Below, piece after piece: positions 36,909-48,221 of a stretch of DNA of 64,000 nucleotides. A program made the translations under genes and the position numbers. Under the pieces are notes generated by a model. The model saw only the letters and a list, made by a program, of their open reading frames with translations, did not search any database and was not told the origin of the DNA. The stretch is from Pandoraea nosoerga (GTDB lineage: Bacteria; Pseudomonadota; Gammaproteobacteria; Burkholderiales; Burkholderiaceae), in contig NZ_CABPSC010000008.1 in assembly GCF_902459585.1 (NCBI RefSeq), positions 124,001 to 188,000 of the forward strand, written 5' to 3'. The stretch's first letter is position 1. Each line of letters opens with the position of its first letter.

Positions 36909-37071
36909 TGCGTCGTCTCCGTGCGGATGAGGTGGGGGAAAAGCGTTTGAAATTGCTGAGTAGCACCGCGGACTGCGGTTTGATGCGGCTCGTGAGTGGC
37001 CTCATTCTAGCTTACGGTTTGCGGCAAGCGCGGTAGAATTCGGGTCTGGAAACCGATCCGATGAGTCCGCC

Positions 37072-37950
37072 ATGCCGAGCCACGTGCCCCGTCTGTCAAG
37101 CGTTCAGTGTCTGAGTCCGTCGGGGCTGCATCGCATGGCATATGCGGAGTGGGGCGATCCCGGCAATCCGCGCGTTCTGGTGTGCGTACACGGCCTCACG
37201 CGTTGCGGCCGCGACTTCGACGCGCTCGCGCAGGCGTTCGCGAACGATTACCGCGTTGTATGCCCGGACGTGGTCGGGCGGGGGCAGTCGGAATGGTTGC
37301 GCAACCCCGCCGGCTACGCCGTGCCGCAGTACGTCGCGGACATGGTGACGCTGATCGCGCGGCTGGGCGTTGCGTCGGTGGACTGGTTCGGCACCTCGAT
37401 GGGCGGGCTGATCGGCATGGGGCTCGCGGGCCTGCCGCAGACGCCGATCCGCAACATGCTGCTCAACGACGTCGGCCCTCACATCGATGCCGGGGCGCTG
37501 GCGCGCATCGGACAGTATGTCGGCATGCCAAAGCGCTTTGCGTCGATGGACGAGGCGGCGGATTATCTGTGGTCGATTTCGTCGGCCTTCGGCCCGCATA
37601 CGCCACAGGAGTGGCGCGCGTTGTGCGAGCCGTTGGTCAAGGCCGATGGCGACGGATTTGTGTTGCGTTACGATCCTGCCATCGGCGCGGCGTTTACGGC
37701 CATTTCACCCGAGGCCGTGGCGGCCGGCGAGGCGATGCTCTGGGCATCGCTCGCGGCGTTTGGCGGACGCACGCTCGTGGTGCGCGGCGAGCAGTCGGAC
37801 CTGCTCTCGCGCACCACGATGCAACAGATGCTCGCGCACGCGCAACACGCGCGCGCCGTGGAAATACCCGGCGTGGGACACGCGCCGACGTTCGTGCATG
37901 CGGATCAGATCGAGATCGCACGCCGTTTTTTTGACGGATATGCCGACTGA
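37072..37950 (+). CDS. Alpha/beta hydrolase
   Basis: 292 residues. VCVHGLTRCGRDFD is the oxyanion loop; GTSMGGLIG carries the nucleophile Ser (about residue 110); PGVGHAPTF the catalytic His. CPDVVGRGQSEW is a typical cap-proximal motif. The family contains esterases, haloalkane hydrolases and C-C bond hydrolases; this sequence does not show which. It is preceded by a weak ribosome site and followed by the RidA gene after 63 bases. Confidence 0.82.
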   Translation: MPSHVPRLSSVQCLSPSGLHRMAYAEWGDPGNPRVLVCVHGLTRCGRDFDALAQAFANDYRVVCPDVVGRGQSEWLRNPAGYAVPQYVADMVTLIARLGVASVDWFGTSMGGLIGMGLAGLPQTPIRNMLLNDVGPHIDAGALARIGQYVGMPKRFASMDEAADYLWSISSAFGPHTPQEWRALCEPLVKADGDGFVLRYDPAIGAAFTAISPEAVAAGEAMLWASLAAFGGRTLVVRGEQSDLLSRTTMQQMLAHAQHARAVEIPGVGHAPTFVHADQIEIARRFFDGYAD

Positions 37951-38013
37951 CGGGCGTCCCAGGGGCATCGCAGGGCAGGTCCGGAATTCGAAGAACACGA
38001 GGAGTCTTACATC

Positions 38014-38370
38014 ATGGCAGTACAACGTTTCTACGTCGAAAAGCGCTGGTCGGACATGGCGGTGCACAATGGCACCGTCTATCTGGCCGGGCAGACGCCT
38101 GATGACCGCAGCCAGGATATGGCCGGACAGACGCGTCAGGTTCTCGCGCACATCGACCGCCTGCTCGCCGAAGCGAACAGCGACAAGTCGTTGATTCTCT
38201 CGTGTCAGATCTTCATCTCCGACATGAAGTACTTCGGTGAAATGAATCAGGTGTGGGACGAGTGGGTGCCGGCCGGCAATGCGCCGCCGCGCGCCACGGT
38301 GCAGGCGGCGCTTGCCGATCCTGCCATGCTCGTTGAAATCGTGGTCGTGGCAGCGCAGCGCGATAGCTGA
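38014..38370 (+). CDS. RidA/YjgF-YER057c family protein
   Basis: 118 residues. RidA deaminates reactive enamine/imine intermediates. Visible are NGTVYLAGQTPDD, the conserved arginine in NAPPRATVQ (about residue 95) and the terminal EIVVVAAQ with its conserved Glu. The N-terminus RFYVEKRWSDMAVHN is unlike true RidA, so it belongs to another branch of the superfamily whose activity is often untested. Good ribosome site (CGAGGAG). Confidence 0.8.
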   Translation: MAVQRFYVEKRWSDMAVHNGTVYLAGQTPDDRSQDMAGQTRQVLAHIDRLLAEANSDKSLILSCQIFISDMKYFGEMNQVWDEWVPAGNAPPRATVQAALADPAMLVEIVVVAAQRDS

Positions 38371-38417
38371 GCGCGACGACCGCTTCATCCGGGGCGCCTG
38401 GCGCCCCGTGTTCCGAC

Positions 38418-40715
38418 ATGAACCAACATCAAGCACCGACATCCGCTGGCGCGAATGCCACATCGGCGACCGGTGCCTCGGATCCGGCGCCGGCTGTGGC
38501 CGAGGCTGCGTTGCCGGCCACGCTCGACGACGCGCTCGCCTTCGCCGCGACGCTGTGCGAGGACCATGTGCTTTCGTCCGGCGAGCCGATCATGGCGCAT
38601 GCGCGTGGCATGCTCGCGATTCTCGACACCCTGCGCGTGGACGAAGCCACGCATCAGGCTGCCGCGCTCTTCTGCGCCGTCGAATTTCTCCCCGATCCGC
38701 AGGCGACGCTGACGCAGAAGTTCGGCGCCGAAGTCGCAGCGCTGGTGATCGACGTGCGCAAGCTGCAACGCCTTTCGGGAGCGGGCTCGCGCGCGGCGCA
38801 AGCCATGCCGTCAGACGGGCGCGATCGCGACGCGCTCGCCGAGCGCAAGTCGCAGGTCGAGGGCCTGCGCAAGATGCTGCTCGCCTTCGCGCAGGACATC
38901 CGGGTCGTGATGATCCGCCTCGCCTCGCGGCTCCAGTCGCTGCGGTGGTATGCCGCGCAAAAGAAGGCGCCGCCGGAGGACATGCCGCACGAGGTGCTGG
39001 AGATCTATGCGCCGCTTGCCAACCGTCTCGGCATCTGGCAACTGAAGTGGGAGCTCGAGGATCTCGCGTTCCGCTTCCTGGAGCCGGTGACCTACAAGCA
39101 GATCGCCAAGCTGCTCGAAGAAAAACGCGCCGAGCGACAGTCGTTCATCGAGAGCGCGATCCAGCGGCTTCAGGACGAGCTCGCGCGTGCGGGCGTGAAG
39201 GCCGAAGTATCCGGGCGGCCGAAGCACATCTACAGCATCTGGAAGAAGATGCGCGGCAAGGCTGTCGATTTCGCGGAACTGTACGACGTGCGCGCGTTTC
39301 GTGTGATCGTCGACGACATCAAGGCGTGCTATACGGTGCTGGGCATCGTACACAATTTGTGGCAGCCGATTCCGAAGGAGTTCGACGATTACATCTCGCG
39401 TCCGAAGCCGAACGGCTACAAGTCGCTGCATACGGTGGTGATCGGCGATGACGGGCGCGCGTTCGAAGTGCAGATTCGGACGCACGAGATGCACCACTTC
39501 GCCGAATACGGCATTGCCGCGCACTGGCGTTACAAGGAGGCCGGGCAGCGCGGCTATGGCGGCGCCTTTGCCGCCAACGAGGCATACGACGAGAAGATCG
39601 CGTGGCTGCGCCAGTTGCTCGCGTGGAAGGACGACGTGGCCGACACGGTCGGCACCGAGGCGACGGCCGAACCGTGGGAGCAGCTCAAGCGTGCGACCAT
39701 CGACGACCATATCTACGTGCTCACACCGCAAGCGCGTGTCATTGCGCTGCCGCAGGGCGCCACGCCCGTCGATTTTGCCTACCACCTGCACTCCGAGCTG
39801 GGGCACCGCTGTCGCGGCGCGCGTGTGGACGGCGCCATGGTGCCGCTCAATACGCCGCTGCAGAACGGGCAGACGGTAGAGATCATCACGGTCAAGCAGG
39901 GCGGGCCGTCGCGTGACTGGCTCAATGCGCAACTCGGGTACTTGCAGAGTCATCGGGCGCGGCAGAAGGTGCGGCAGTGGTTCAATGCCGTCGATCTCGA
40001 GGAGACGATCGCCAACGGGCGAACGCTTATCGACAAGACGCTGCAGCGCGAGGGCAAGACGTCGGTCAACCTCGAGGAGCTGGCCGCGCGGCTCGGTTTT
40101 CGCACGCCGGACGATCTCTATGCGTCCGTTGCGAAGGACGAGTTCAGTCTGCGGCATGTCGAGCAGGCGCTCTCGGGCAGCCTACCGGGACCGGAACCAC
40201 GCGATGAGGACACGCTCGTCGCGAAGAAGAGTCTCGATACCAGTGTTACGCAAGGCGCCAAGAGCGGGGTGCTGGTGGTTGGCGTTGGGGCGCTGCTCAC
40301 CCAGTTGGCCAAATGCTGCCGGCCGGCGCCGCCCGACCCGATCGTGGGTTTCGTCACGCGGGGCAAGGGGGTGTCGATTCACCGCCAGGACTGCGCCAAC
40401 TTTCAGGCGATGAAGGCGCGCGCGCCCGAGCGGGTGATTCAGACGGCCTGGTCCGGCGACGTGCTCGAAGGCCGTGGCGTGGCGGCGTATCCGGTGGACA
40501 TCCAGATCGAGGCGATTGACCGTCAGGGGCTGTTGCGCGACATCTCCGAAGTCTTTTCGCGCGAGAAGCTCAACGTGACGGGCGTCAGCACGCAGTCGCG
40601 CGGGCAGCAGGCGTTCATGCAGTTCACCGTCGAAGTGCGCGACGGAGGGCAGTTGCAGCGGGCGTTGGCTCAGCTCAACGGGGTGTCGGGCGTGGTCTCG
40701 TCGCGTCGGCGGTAA
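38418..40715 (+). CDS. relA: (p)ppGpp synthetase RelA
   Basis: 765 residues. The N-terminal hydrolase-like domain (about 40-190) has lost the HD metal site: CAVEF stands where active enzymes have HD, so it should be synthesis-only. The synthetase domain (about 240-350) has GRPKHIYSIWKKM and NGYKSLH; TGS follows at about 425-490 (DHIYVLTPQARVIALP), then a helical/zinc-finger region and a C-terminal ACT domain (about 690-765). RelA binds stalled ribosomes and makes (p)ppGpp from GTP and ATP. It lies upstream of tRNA-Val and thrS. Confidence 0.93.
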   Translation: MNQHQAPTSAGANATSATGASDPAPAVAEAALPATLDDALAFAATLCEDHVLSSGEPIMAHARGMLAILDTLRVDEATHQAAALFCAVEFLPDPQATLTQKFGAEVAALVIDVRKLQRLSGAGSRAAQAMPSDGRDRDALAERKSQVEGLRKMLLAFAQDIRVVMIRLASRLQSLRWYAAQKKAPPEDMPHEVLEIYAPLANRLGIWQLKWELEDLAFRFLEPVTYKQIAKLLEEKRAERQSFIESAIQRLQDELARAGVKAEVSGRPKHIYSIWKKMRGKAVDFAELYDVRAFRVIVDDIKACYTVLGIVHNLWQPIPKEFDDYISRPKPNGYKSLHTVVIGDDGRAFEVQIRTHEMHHFAEYGIAAHWRYKEAGQRGYGGAFAANEAYDEKIAWLRQLLAWKDDVADTVGTEATAEPWEQLKRATIDDHIYVLTPQARVIALPQGATPVDFAYHLHSELGHRCRGARVDGAMVPLNTPLQNGQTVEIITVKQGGPSRDWLNAQLGYLQSHRARQKVRQWFNAVDLEETIANGRTLIDKTLQREGKTSVNLEELAARLGFRTPDDLYASVAKDEFSLRHVEQALSGSLPGPEPRDEDTLVAKKSLDTSVTQGAKSGVLVVGVGALLTQLAKCCRPAPPDPIVGFVTRGKGVSIHRQDCANFQAMKARAPERVIQTAWSGDVLEGRGVAAYPVDIQIEAIDRQGLLRDISEVFSREKLNVTGVSTQSRGQQAFMQFTVEVRDGGQLQRALAQLNGVSGVVSSRRR

Positions 40716-40872
40716 GGGGGGGCACGCCCGCGGCAGGAAGGCACGGGACGCCGGCACCGAGCGCGCACGCGGGCGGGCGTTGGTCGGTGCGGCGTTTGCG
40801 CATCGACTGACACCGCCATCGCGCCGAGATCGTTGATTGACGCGGTTTTTCGTCGGCAGGCACAATAATCGC

Positions 40873-40901
40873 TTGGCGATTCGCGGGAATCTTGCTAGAA
40901 T
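40873..40901 (+). promoter_or_regulatory. Promoter of tRNA-Val
   Basis: TTGGCG, 17 bases, TAGAAT, about ten bases before the mature 5' end. Confidence 0.65.
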
Positions 40902-40917
40902 CTCGTTTTCTTGCAGT

Positions 40918-40994
40918 AGGCTCGTAGCTCAGCTGGTTAGAGCACCACCTTGACATGGTGGGGGTCGTTGGTTCGAGTCCAATCGAGCCTACCA
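40918..40994 (+). tRNA. tRNA-Val (anticodon GAC)
   Basis: Acceptor AGGCTCG / CGAGCCT, anticodon stem CCACC/GGTGG with loop TTGACAT (GAC), T-loop GGTTCGAGTCC, discriminator A, encoded CCA. 77 bases. Confidence 0.97.
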
Positions 40995-41142
40995 ACGAAT
41001 TTGATGCATTACAGTCCGCGAGACCCCGCAGACACAGGCGTTGGAAAAACACACATGTTGAAGACCGCCCGAACTTTCACAGTGGTGAAGGTGCGACGCT
41101 AAGTCGAGGGTGTTTTTCGTCTGGATGCTAGGAATGAAGAGA

Positions 41143-41174
41143 CGGCCTCGACGACAGTCGAGGCCGTTTTTTTT
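41143..41174 (+). terminator. Terminator between tRNA-Val and thrS
   Basis: Ten-bp perfect stem CGGCCTCGAC / GTCGAGGCCG, four-base loop, eight T. It may terminate tRNA-Val or attenuate thrS, since it sits 57 bases before the thrS start. Confidence 0.9.
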
Positions 41175-41231
41175 CGTGGTTTGCCGCGTGGCGTGGGCCG
41201 CGCGTGACGTTTTAGCGCATGGGAGTGCGAC

Positions 41232-43139
41232 ATGATTTCGGTACGTTTGCCTGACGGTTCGCAACGCCAGTACGAAGCCCCGCTCACGGTGGCGCAAGTC
41301 GCCGGCTCGATCGGCACGGGGTTGGCCAAGGCCGCACTCGCCGGCCGCGTCGACGGCAAGCTGGTCGATACGTCCTATCTGATCGATCGCGACGTGAGTC
41401 TCGCTATCGTCACGGACAAGGACGCCGACGGTCTCGACATCATTCGTCACTCCACGGCGCACTTGCTCGCCTATGCCGTCAAGGAGCTGTTCCCGGAGGC
41501 GCAGGTCACGATCGGCCCTGTGATCGAGAACGGTTTCTATTACGACTTCTCGTTTCACCGCCCGTTCACGCCGGAAGACCTCGAAGCCATCGAGAAGAAG
41601 ATGCACGAACTGGCGAAGAAGGATGAGCCGGTCACGCGCGAAGTGCTCTCGCGCGACGACGCCGTGCGCCTGTTCCTGTCGATGGGCGAGAAGTACAAGG
41701 CGGAAATCATCCAGTCGATTCCCGCCAACGAAGAGATTGGCCTGTACCGCGAAGGCAAGTTCGTCGATCTTTGCCGGGGCCCGCACGTCCCGTCGACGGG
41801 CAAGCTCAAGGTTTTCAAGCTGATGAAGGTGGCCGGCGCCTACTGGCGCGGCGACGCGAAGAACGAACAGCTCCAGCGCATCTACGGCACGGCCTGGACG
41901 AAGAAGGAAGATCAGGACGCTTATCTGCATATGCTCGAGGAAGCCGAGAAGCGCGATCACCGCAAGCTCGGCCGCGCACTCGACCTGTTCCATATGCAGG
42001 AAGAGGCGCCGGGTCTCATCTTTTGGCACCCGAAGGGCTGGACGCTCTGGCAGCAGATCGAGCAGTACATGCGCCGCGTCTACCGCAACAACGGCTACCA
42101 GGAAGTGAAAGGGCCGCAGATCCTCGATCGCTCGCTGTGGGAGAAGTCGGGCCATTGGCAGAACTACAAGGACAACATGTTCACGACGGAGTCGGAAAAC
42201 CGCGCCTATGCGCTCAAGCCGATGAACTGTCCCGGCCACGTCCTGATTTTCAATTCGGCGCTTCACAGCTACCGCGACCTGCCGCTGCGCTACGGCGAAT
42301 TCGGTCAGTGCCACCGCAATGAGCCGTCGGGGGGCCTGCACGGGCTGATGCGCGTTCGTGGCTTCACGCAGGACGATGGCCACATCTTCTGTACGGAAGA
42401 CCAGATTCTCGAGGAGTGCGTGAACTACACGGCGCTGTTGCATGCCGTGTACAAGGATTTCGGCTTCACGGACATGATCTACAAGGTGGCCACGCGTCCG
42501 GAGCACCGAGTCGGTTCCGATGAAAACTGGGACAAGGCCGAGTTTGCGCTGATGGAATCGCTGCGCCGTTCGGGCTGTGAGTTCGAGATCGCCGAAGGCG
42601 ACGGGGCGTTTTACGGTCCGAAGATCGAGTACACGCTGAAAGACGCCCTCGGTCGCCAGTGGCAGTGCGGCACGATGCAGGTCGATTTCTCGATGCCCGA
42701 GCGCCTCGACGCCGAATATGTGGCCGAAGACAACAGCCGCAAGCGCCCGGTCATGCTGCACCGCGCCATCCTGGGCTCGTTGGAGCGGTTTATCGGGATT
42801 CTGATCGAGCACCATGCTGGTGCAATGCCCGCCTGGCTGGCGCCGGAGCAGGTAATCGTGATGAATGTGTCCGAAAAAACGGCCGATTACGCCCAGGAAG
42901 TGACGAAAAAGTTGAAAGAACAAGGGCTTAGGGCTCGGAGCGATTTGCGCAACGAGAAAATTAGCTATAAAATACGCGAGCACTCCTTGCAGAAAGTTCC
43001 TTATCTGGTTGTGGTGGGGGACAAGGAGCAGGAGGCGAATACGGTAGCCGTGCGTGCCCGTGGCGGCGTGGATCTGGGCGTTATGCCCGTTGACGCGCTC
43101 ATCGAACGCCTTGCGCAAGAGTGCGCATCGTTCCAATAA
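41232..43139 (+). CDS. thrS: Threonyl-tRNA synthetase
   Basis: 635 residues. TGS domain at the N-terminus ([21 protein letters not shown]), then the editing domain ([16 protein letters not shown]), class II catalytic core with motif 2 and 3 regions (FRRY-type [31 protein letters not shown]) and a C-terminal anticodon-binding domain. It charges tRNA-Thr in the cytoplasm and edits mischarged Ser-tRNA. ATG is preceded by GGGAG. Confidence 0.98.
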   Translation: MISVRLPDGSQRQYEAPLTVAQVAGSIGTGLAKAALAGRVDGKLVDTSYLIDRDVSLAIVTDKDADGLDIIRHSTAHLLAYAVKELFPEAQVTIGPVIENGFYYDFSFHRPFTPEDLEAIEKKMHELAKKDEPVTREVLSRDDAVRLFLSMGEKYKAEIIQSIPANEEIGLYREGKFVDLCRGPHVPSTGKLKVFKLMKVAGAYWRGDAKNEQLQRIYGTAWTKKEDQDAYLHMLEEAEKRDHRKLGRALDLFHMQEEAPGLIFWHPKGWTLWQQIEQYMRRVYRNNGYQEVKGPQILDRSLWEKSGHWQNYKDNMFTTESENRAYALKPMNCPGHVLIFNSALHSYRDLPLRYGEFGQCHRNEPSGGLHGLMRVRGFTQDDGHIFCTEDQILEECVNYTALLHAVYKDFGFTDMIYKVATRPEHRVGSDENWDKAEFALMESLRRSGCEFEIAEGDGAFYGPKIEYTLKDALGRQWQCGTMQVDFSMPERLDAEYVAEDNSRKRPVMLHRAILGSLERFIGILIEHHAGAMPAWLAPEQVIVMNVSEKTADYAQEVTKKLKEQGLRARSDLRNEKISYKIREHSLQKVPYLVVVGDKEQEANTVAVRARGGVDLGVMPVDALIERLAQECASFQ

Positions 43140-43191
43140 CGCCTGTCGGACAGCGCGGCTAAATTTTTGACTTTTTTCGAGGATAAGCAAC

Positions 43192-43710
43192 ATCGCTACC
43201 GATAAGTCGCATCGCATCAACGGCGAAATTACTGCGCCCGAAGTGCGTCTAACCGGGGTCGACGGTGAGCAGCTCGGCATCGTGAAACTTGCCGAGGCTT
43301 TCCGTCTGTCCGAAGAAGCTGACGTCGATCTGGTGGAAATCGCGCCGCAGGCGCAGCCGCCGGTGTGCCGCCTGATGGACTACGGCAAGTTCAAGTATCA
43401 GGAACAGAAGAAAGCGCACGAGAACAAGCTGAAACAGAAGGTTGTTCAGATCAAGGAAGTCAAGTTCCGGCCTGGCACCGACGACGGCGACTACAACGTC
43501 AAGTTGCGCAATCTGAAGCGGTTCCTCGAAGACGGCGACAAGACCAAGATCACGCTGCGTTTCCGCGGCCGTGAGATGGCTCACCAGGAAATCGGCGCCC
43601 GAATGCTGGAACGCCTGAAGACTGATCTCGAAGAGTTCGGTCAGCCGGAACAGATGCCGAAGATGGAAGGCCGCCAGATGATCATGGTCATCGCGCCGAA
43701 GAAGAAGTAA
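43192..43710 (+). CDS. infC: Translation initiation factor IF-3
   Basis: 172 residues beginning [20 protein letters not shown] with an ATC start codon; GAGGAT lies eight bases upstream. IF-3 binds the 30S subunit and rejects non-standard start codons; an ATC/ATT start makes the gene self-limiting, as in E. coli (ATT). A GTG start 17 codons later would cut off the conserved N-terminus and is rejected. The N-domain ([20 protein letters not shown]) and C-domain ([17 protein letters not shown]) are complete. Translated with rpmI and rplT. Confidence 0.95.
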   Translation: MATDKSHRINGEITAPEVRLTGVDGEQLGIVKLAEAFRLSEEADVDLVEIAPQAQPPVCRLMDYGKFKYQEQKKAHENKLKQKVVQIKEVKFRPGTDDGDYNVKLRNLKRFLEDGDKTKITLRFRGREMAHQEIGARMLERLKTDLEEFGQPEQMPKMEGRQMIMVIAPKKK

Positions 43711-43887
43711 TGCCGCGGCGGTGTCGAACGACGCCGCCGGGCAGCAAGGAATTGCCGTCGCGTCCCGCGAGGGGGCGGCAGCGATACAGGGTGCGGTTCG
43801 GCCCTGAATATAAGTGATCCCAGGTCCTGCAAGGGGCGCGATTTTGGCGCCACACCTGCGATCATGTTAAAAACCTCGGAGTTTTTC

Positions 43888-44085
43888 ATGCCCAAGATGA
43901 AAACCAAGAGCGGTGCCAAGAAGCGCTTTCGCGTGCGTCCTGGCGGTACCGTCAAGCGTGGTCAGGCCTTCAAGCGTCACATTCTGACGAAGAAGACCAC
44001 CAAGAATAAGCGTCACCTGCGCGGTGCCGTCGGCGTTCACGAGTCTGATCTGAACTCCGTGCGTGCAATGCTGCCCTTCGCTTAA
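43888..44085 (+). CDS. rpmI: 50S ribosomal protein L35
   Basis: 65 residues beginning [16 protein letters not shown], the family N-terminus. A start eight codons earlier is in frame but not conserved. It is part of the infC-rpmI-rplT operon; the 177-base gap after infC could hold the L20-responsive control element known from other bacteria. Confidence 0.98.
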   Translation: MPKMKTKSGAKKRFRVRPGGTVKRGQAFKRHILTKKTTKNKRHLRGAVGVHESDLNSVRAMLPFA

Positions 44086-44110
44086 ACCCCGACTTAGATA
44101 GGAGAGAAAC

Positions 44111-44470
44111 ATGCCTCGAGTCAAACGTGGGGTCACCGCACGGGCCCGCCATAAGAAAGTCATCGCTGCAGCCAAGGGTTTCCGCGGCCGTCGCAATAAC
44201 GTCTTCCGCATCGCCAAGCAAGCGGTCATGCGCGCCGGGCAATACGCCTATCGCGATCGCCGCAACAAGAAGCGCGTGTTCCGCGCCTTGTGGATTGCGC
44301 GTATCAATGCAGGTGTGCGTCAGCACGGCATGACCTACAGCGTGTTCATCGCTGGTCTGAAGAAGGCCTCGATCGAACTCGACCGCAAGGTGCTGTCCGA
44401 CATGGCCATCAACGACAAGCCGGCGTTTGCCGCGATTGTCGCCCAGGTGAAAGCCGCCGTCGCAGCCTGA
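44111..44470 (+). CDS. rplT: 50S ribosomal protein L20
   Basis: 119 residues beginning [29 protein letters not shown]20 is an early 23S rRNA binding protein and in other bacteria represses its own operon. Ribosome site TAGGAGAGAAAC. Followed by a terminator, then pheS. Confidence 0.98.
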   Translation: MPRVKRGVTARARHKKVIAAAKGFRGRRNNVFRIAKQAVMRAGQYAYRDRRNKKRVFRALWIARINAGVRQHGMTYSVFIAGLKKASIELDRKVLSDMAINDKPAFAAIVAQVKAAVAA

Positions 44471-44517
44471 AGCTGTCATTAGCGTATAGCGCGTTTTACC
44501 GCGCGCCATTCGCCAGG

Positions 44518-44550
44518 AGGGGGCTCTCATCGGAGCCCCCTTTTGTTTTT
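44518..44550 (+). terminator. Terminator between rplT and pheS
   Basis: GGGGGCTC / GAGCCCCC with a six-base loop, then TTTTGTTTTT. pheS starts 72 bases later, so attenuation is possible, but no phenylalanine leader peptide is seen. Confidence 0.88.
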
Positions 44551-44622
44551 CGCTGGTCTTTTCGCTAGCTTTTTCGCTTGTACACGCGGCCGTTCGGACC
44601 GCCCAACTTGAGCCTGTAGCAT

Positions 44623-45636
44623 ATGGATCTGGAACTTATCGTCAGCGAAGCGCAGCGTGCATTCGCCGCCGCTCCCGACGCCGCCGCGCTGGAAAACGAG
44701 AAAGCGCGCTTTCTCGGCAAGACCGGCCAACTGACCGAGTTGCTCAAGGGCCTCGGCAAGCTCGATCCCGACGCGCGCAAGAGCGAAGGCGCGCGGATCA
44801 ATGCGGCCAAGCAACAGATCGAAGGCGCTCTGCAGGCGCGCCGCCAGGCCATGGCCGATGCGCTGCTCGACGCGCGTCTGTCCGCCGAGGCCATCGACGT
44901 CACGCTGCCTGGCCGCGGCCTGGGCACTGGCAGCCTGCACCCCGTGCTCACCACCTGGGAGCGCGTTGAACAGATTTTCCGCTCCATCGGATTCGACGTG
45001 GCCGACGGCCCCGAAATCGAAACCGACTGGTTCAACTTCACGGCGCTGAACAGCCCCGAGAATCACCCGGCGCGCTCGATGCAGGACACGTTCTACGTCG
45101 AGGGCAATGACGACGCCGGCAAGCCGCTGCTGTTGCGCACGCACACCAGCCCGATGCAGGTGCGCTACGCGCGCATGAACAAGCCGCCGATCAAGGTGAT
45201 TGCGCCGGGGCGCACGTACCGCGTGGATTCCGACGCCACGCACTCGCCGATGTTCCATCAGGTCGAGGGCCTGTGGATCGCCGAAGACATCAGCTTCGCC
45301 GACCTCAAGGGCGTGTACACCGACTTCCTGCGCAAGTTCTTCGAGCGCGACGACATTCAGGTGCGCTTTCGCCCGTCGTACTTCCCGTTCACGGAACCGT
45401 CCGCCGAGATCGACATGCAGTTCGAGACCGGCAAGAACGCCGGCAAGTGGCTCGAAATCTCGGGCTCGGGGCAGGTGCATCCGAGCGTCGTTCGCAACAT
45501 GGGGCTCGACCCCGAGCGCTACATCGGCTTCGCGTTCGGCTCGGGCCTGGAGCGCCTGACGATGCTGCGCTACGGCGTCCAGGATCTGCGCCTGTTCTAC
45601 GAGAACGACCTGCGCTTCCTGCGCCAATTCATGTAA
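44623..45636 (+). CDS. pheS: Phenylalanyl-tRNA synthetase alpha subunit
   Basis: 337 residues. N-terminal coiled-coil (residues 1-90), then the class II catalytic core with [34 protein letters not shown] (motif 2 region) and [14 protein letters not shown] (motif 3). With PheT it forms the alpha2-beta2 enzyme. The ribosome site is weak. pheT starts 85 bases after. Confidence 0.97.
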   Translation: MDLELIVSEAQRAFAAAPDAAALENEKARFLGKTGQLTELLKGLGKLDPDARKSEGARINAAKQQIEGALQARRQAMADALLDARLSAEAIDVTLPGRGLGTGSLHPVLTTWERVEQIFRSIGFDVADGPEIETDWFNFTALNSPENHPARSMQDTFYVEGNDDAGKPLLLRTHTSPMQVRYARMNKPPIKVIAPGRTYRVDSDATHSPMFHQVEGLWIAEDISFADLKGVYTDFLRKFFERDDIQVRFRPSYFPFTEPSAEIDMQFETGKNAGKWLEISGSGQVHPSVVRNMGLDPERYIGFAFGSGLERLTMLRYGVQDLRLFYENDLRFLRQFM

Positions 45637-45720
45637 TCGATGCCGAGAGCCCCGTCTGGCGCGCGAAGTCGCTGCCGCCGGGCTTCGGAAGTGAAGACTT
45701 AACTGCGAGCGAACTGATCC

Positions 45721-48159
45721 ATGCAATTCTCTGAATCGTGGCTGCGTACCCTGGTCGACCCGGATTTGTCGACGCACGCGCTGGCGCACGCCCTGACCAT
45801 GTCCGGGCTCGAAGTCGAGGAAACCAATCCGGTCGCCCCGCCGTTTACCGGTGTGGTCGTGGCGAAGGTGCTCGAAGTCGCCCGTCATCCGGATGCCGAC
45901 CGTCTGAACGTTTGCCAGGTCGATGCCGGCACCGGCGAGACGCTCACCATCGTGTGCGGCGCGCCGAACGTCGCACCGGGCATCAAGGTGCCATGCGCGA
46001 CGGTGGGGGCGGCACTGCCGCCGGCCGAAGCAGGGGGGGCGCCGTTCCAGATCAAGGTTGGCAAGCTGCGCGGCGTGCAGAGCTTCGGCATGCTGTGCTC
46101 GGCACGCGAGCTCAAGCTCTCGGACGACCACGCCGGCCTGCTGATCCTGCCGGAAGACGCACCGGTTGGCATGAACATCCGCGAGTACCTGGACCTGGAT
46201 GACACCGTGTTCGTCGTCAAGCTCACGCCGAACAAGGCCGACTGCCTCTCGCTGCTGGGTGTCGCGCGCGAGGTCGCAGCCATTACCGGCGCGCCGCTCA
46301 AGGACTTGCCGGGGCAGGGCGCCCAGCCGGCCACGATCGCCGACAAGCTGCCGGTGCGCATCAGCTCGCCGGAAGGTTGCGGACGCTTTGGCGGCCGTAT
46401 CATCCGCAACGTCAATGCTGCGGCGCCGTCGCCGCGCTGGATGGTGGAACGTCTGGAACGCGCCGGCCAGCGCAGCATCTCGGCGCTCGTCGACATCACC
46501 AACTACGTGATGCTCGAGCTTGGGCAGCCGCTGCACGTCTACGATCTGAACCGCCTGCAGGGCGGGATCGACGTGCGTTTCGGCCGCGCCGGCGAAACGC
46601 TCAAGCTGCTCAACGAGCAGACCGTGACGCTCGACGAGAGCGTGCTCGCCATCACCGACGCGAGCGGTCCTATCGGGCTGGCGGGCATCATGGGCGGCGA
46701 CTCCACCAAGGCCGGTCTCGAGACGCGGAACATCTTCCTCGAAGGCGCCTTCTTCTACCCGCAAGCCATTCAGGGCCGCGCGCGCAAGTACAACTTCTCG
46801 AGCGACGCATCGCATCGCTTCGAGCGCGGCGTGGATTTCGCCGGCAACGTGCGTGCGCTCGAGCGCGCCACGCAGTTGGTGCTCGAGATTTGCGGCGGCG
46901 AGGCCGGCCCGCTTGACGACATCGTCGCGAAGCTGCCCGAGCGCCGGCCGGTGAAGATGCGCGTGGCCCGTGCCGTCAAGATTTTGGGTGTGCCGGTGAC
47001 CGAGCAGGAGATGGGCGCCATTTTCACGCGTCTGGGCCTGCCGTTCACGCTGCACAACGGCGTATTCGAAGTGACGCCGCCGTCGTACCGCTTCGACATC
47101 GAGATCGAAGAGGATCTGATCGAAGAGGTCGCGCGCATCTACGGTTTCGACCGCATTCCGGCCAATCCGCCGGTGGCGGCGAGCGAAATGCGTCCGACGC
47201 AGGAAGGTCGTCGCTCGCAGCACGCCGTGCGTCACGCGATTGCCGCACGCGACTATCACGAGACGGTCGGCTTCAGCTTCGTCGACGTCGAATGGGAGGC
47301 CGATTTCGCCGGCAACGACAACCCGATCAAGCTGCTCAACCCGATCGCCAGCCACCTCGCGGTAATGCGCTCGACGCTCATCGGCAGCCTGATCGCCACA
47401 ACGCGCTACAACCTGAACCGCAAGGCCTCGCGCGTGCGTGTGTTCGAGATCGGCCGCACCTATCACCGTGACAACACGGTGGCGTCGGGCGAGCTGAGCG
47501 TGGGCGGCTACCGCCAGCCGGTTACGGTGGCGGCGCTCGCCTACGGCCCGGTGCTCGAGGAGCAGTGGGGCGCACCCACGCGTCAGGTCGACTTCTTCGA
47601 CGTGAAGGGTGACCTCGAGGCGCTGCTGGCCCCGCGCACGGCCCGCTTCGTGAAGGCCGAGCATCCGGCGCTGCACCCGGGGCGCAGCGCGGCCATCGAG
47701 GTCGATGGCAAGCGCGTCGGTTTCATCGGCGAACTGCACCCGCGCTGGCAGCAGAAATATGACCTGCCGCACGCGCCGGTCCTCTTCGAGATCGAAGCGC
47801 AGGCACTGTTCGTGCGCGACGTGGCGAGCTACGAGGAAATCTCGAAATTCCCGCCCGTCACGCGCGACATTGCGCTGGTGGTCGATCAGGCGCAGCCGGT
47901 GCAGGGGCTGCTCGACGCGATGCTGGCCGCGCGCCACGACGACCCGGTGTGCAGCGTGGTGCAATCGGTGCGTCTGTTCGACGAGTTCCGACCGAAGGCC
48001 GGCGCCGCGTCGGGCTCGCTTGGTGCCGAGGACAAAAGCGTGGCGTTTCGTGTTACTCTGCAAGACCCCTCGGGTACGTTGCAGGACGAAACGGTCCAGG
48101 GCGCCATTAACGCGCTGGTGCAGCGAGTGGAAGCGTTCGGCGCACGTTTGCGCGCGTAA
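45721..48159 (+). CDS. pheT: Phenylalanyl-tRNA synthetase beta subunit
   Basis: 812 residues. An N-terminal EMAPII-type tRNA-binding domain (about 40-150; [24 protein letters not shown]), B3/B4 editing domain (about 210-385), B5 domain (about 400-475) and C-terminal FDX-ACB anticodon-binding domain (about 720-812). It edits Tyr-tRNA-Phe. Complete, with no frame break. Confidence 0.97.
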   Translation: MQFSESWLRTLVDPDLSTHALAHALTMSGLEVEETNPVAPPFTGVVVAKVLEVARHPDADRLNVCQVDAGTGETLTIVCGAPNVAPGIKVPCATVGAALPPAEAGGAPFQIKVGKLRGVQSFGMLCSARELKLSDDHAGLLILPEDAPVGMNIREYLDLDDTVFVVKLTPNKADCLSLLGVAREVAAITGAPLKDLPGQGAQPATIADKLPVRISSPEGCGRFGGRIIRNVNAAAPSPRWMVERLERAGQRSISALVDITNYVMLELGQPLHVYDLNRLQGGIDVRFGRAGETLKLLNEQTVTLDESVLAITDASGPIGLAGIMGGDSTKAGLETRNIFLEGAFFYPQAIQGRARKYNFSSDASHRFERGVDFAGNVRALERATQLVLEICGGEAGPLDDIVAKLPERRPVKMRVARAVKILGVPVTEQEMGAIFTRLGLPFTLHNGVFEVTPPSYRFDIEIEEDLIEEVARIYGFDRIPANPPVAASEMRPTQEGRRSQHAVRHAIAARDYHETVGFSFVDVEWEADFAGNDNPIKLLNPIASHLAVMRSTLIGSLIATTRYNLNRKASRVRVFEIGRTYHRDNTVASGELSVGGYRQPVTVAALAYGPVLEEQWGAPTRQVDFFDVKGDLEALLAPRTARFVKAEHPALHPGRSAAIEVDGKRVGFIGELHPRWQQKYDLPHAPVLFEIEAQALFVRDVASYEEISKFPPVTRDIALVVDQAQPVQGLLDAMLAARHDDPVCSVVQSVRLFDEFRPKAGAASGSLGAEDKSVAFRVTLQDPSGTLQDETVQGAINALVQRVEAFGARLRA

Positions 48160-48221
48160 AGCTCAGTAGAAGTCTGGTTGCGAGTGAGTTATCGCACTGT
48201 CATTGCCATCGCGTGGGACGT

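Noticed and set aside
40989-43280. Long minus-strand frame over thrS
   Set aside because: Antisense shadow of thrS with no conserved motif and no start signal.
44527-48063. Very long minus-strand open frame over pheS-pheT
   Set aside because: Mirror of the coding frame in high-GC DNA. No ribosome site and a composition rich in Arg/His/Ala, while pheS and pheT match families end to end.
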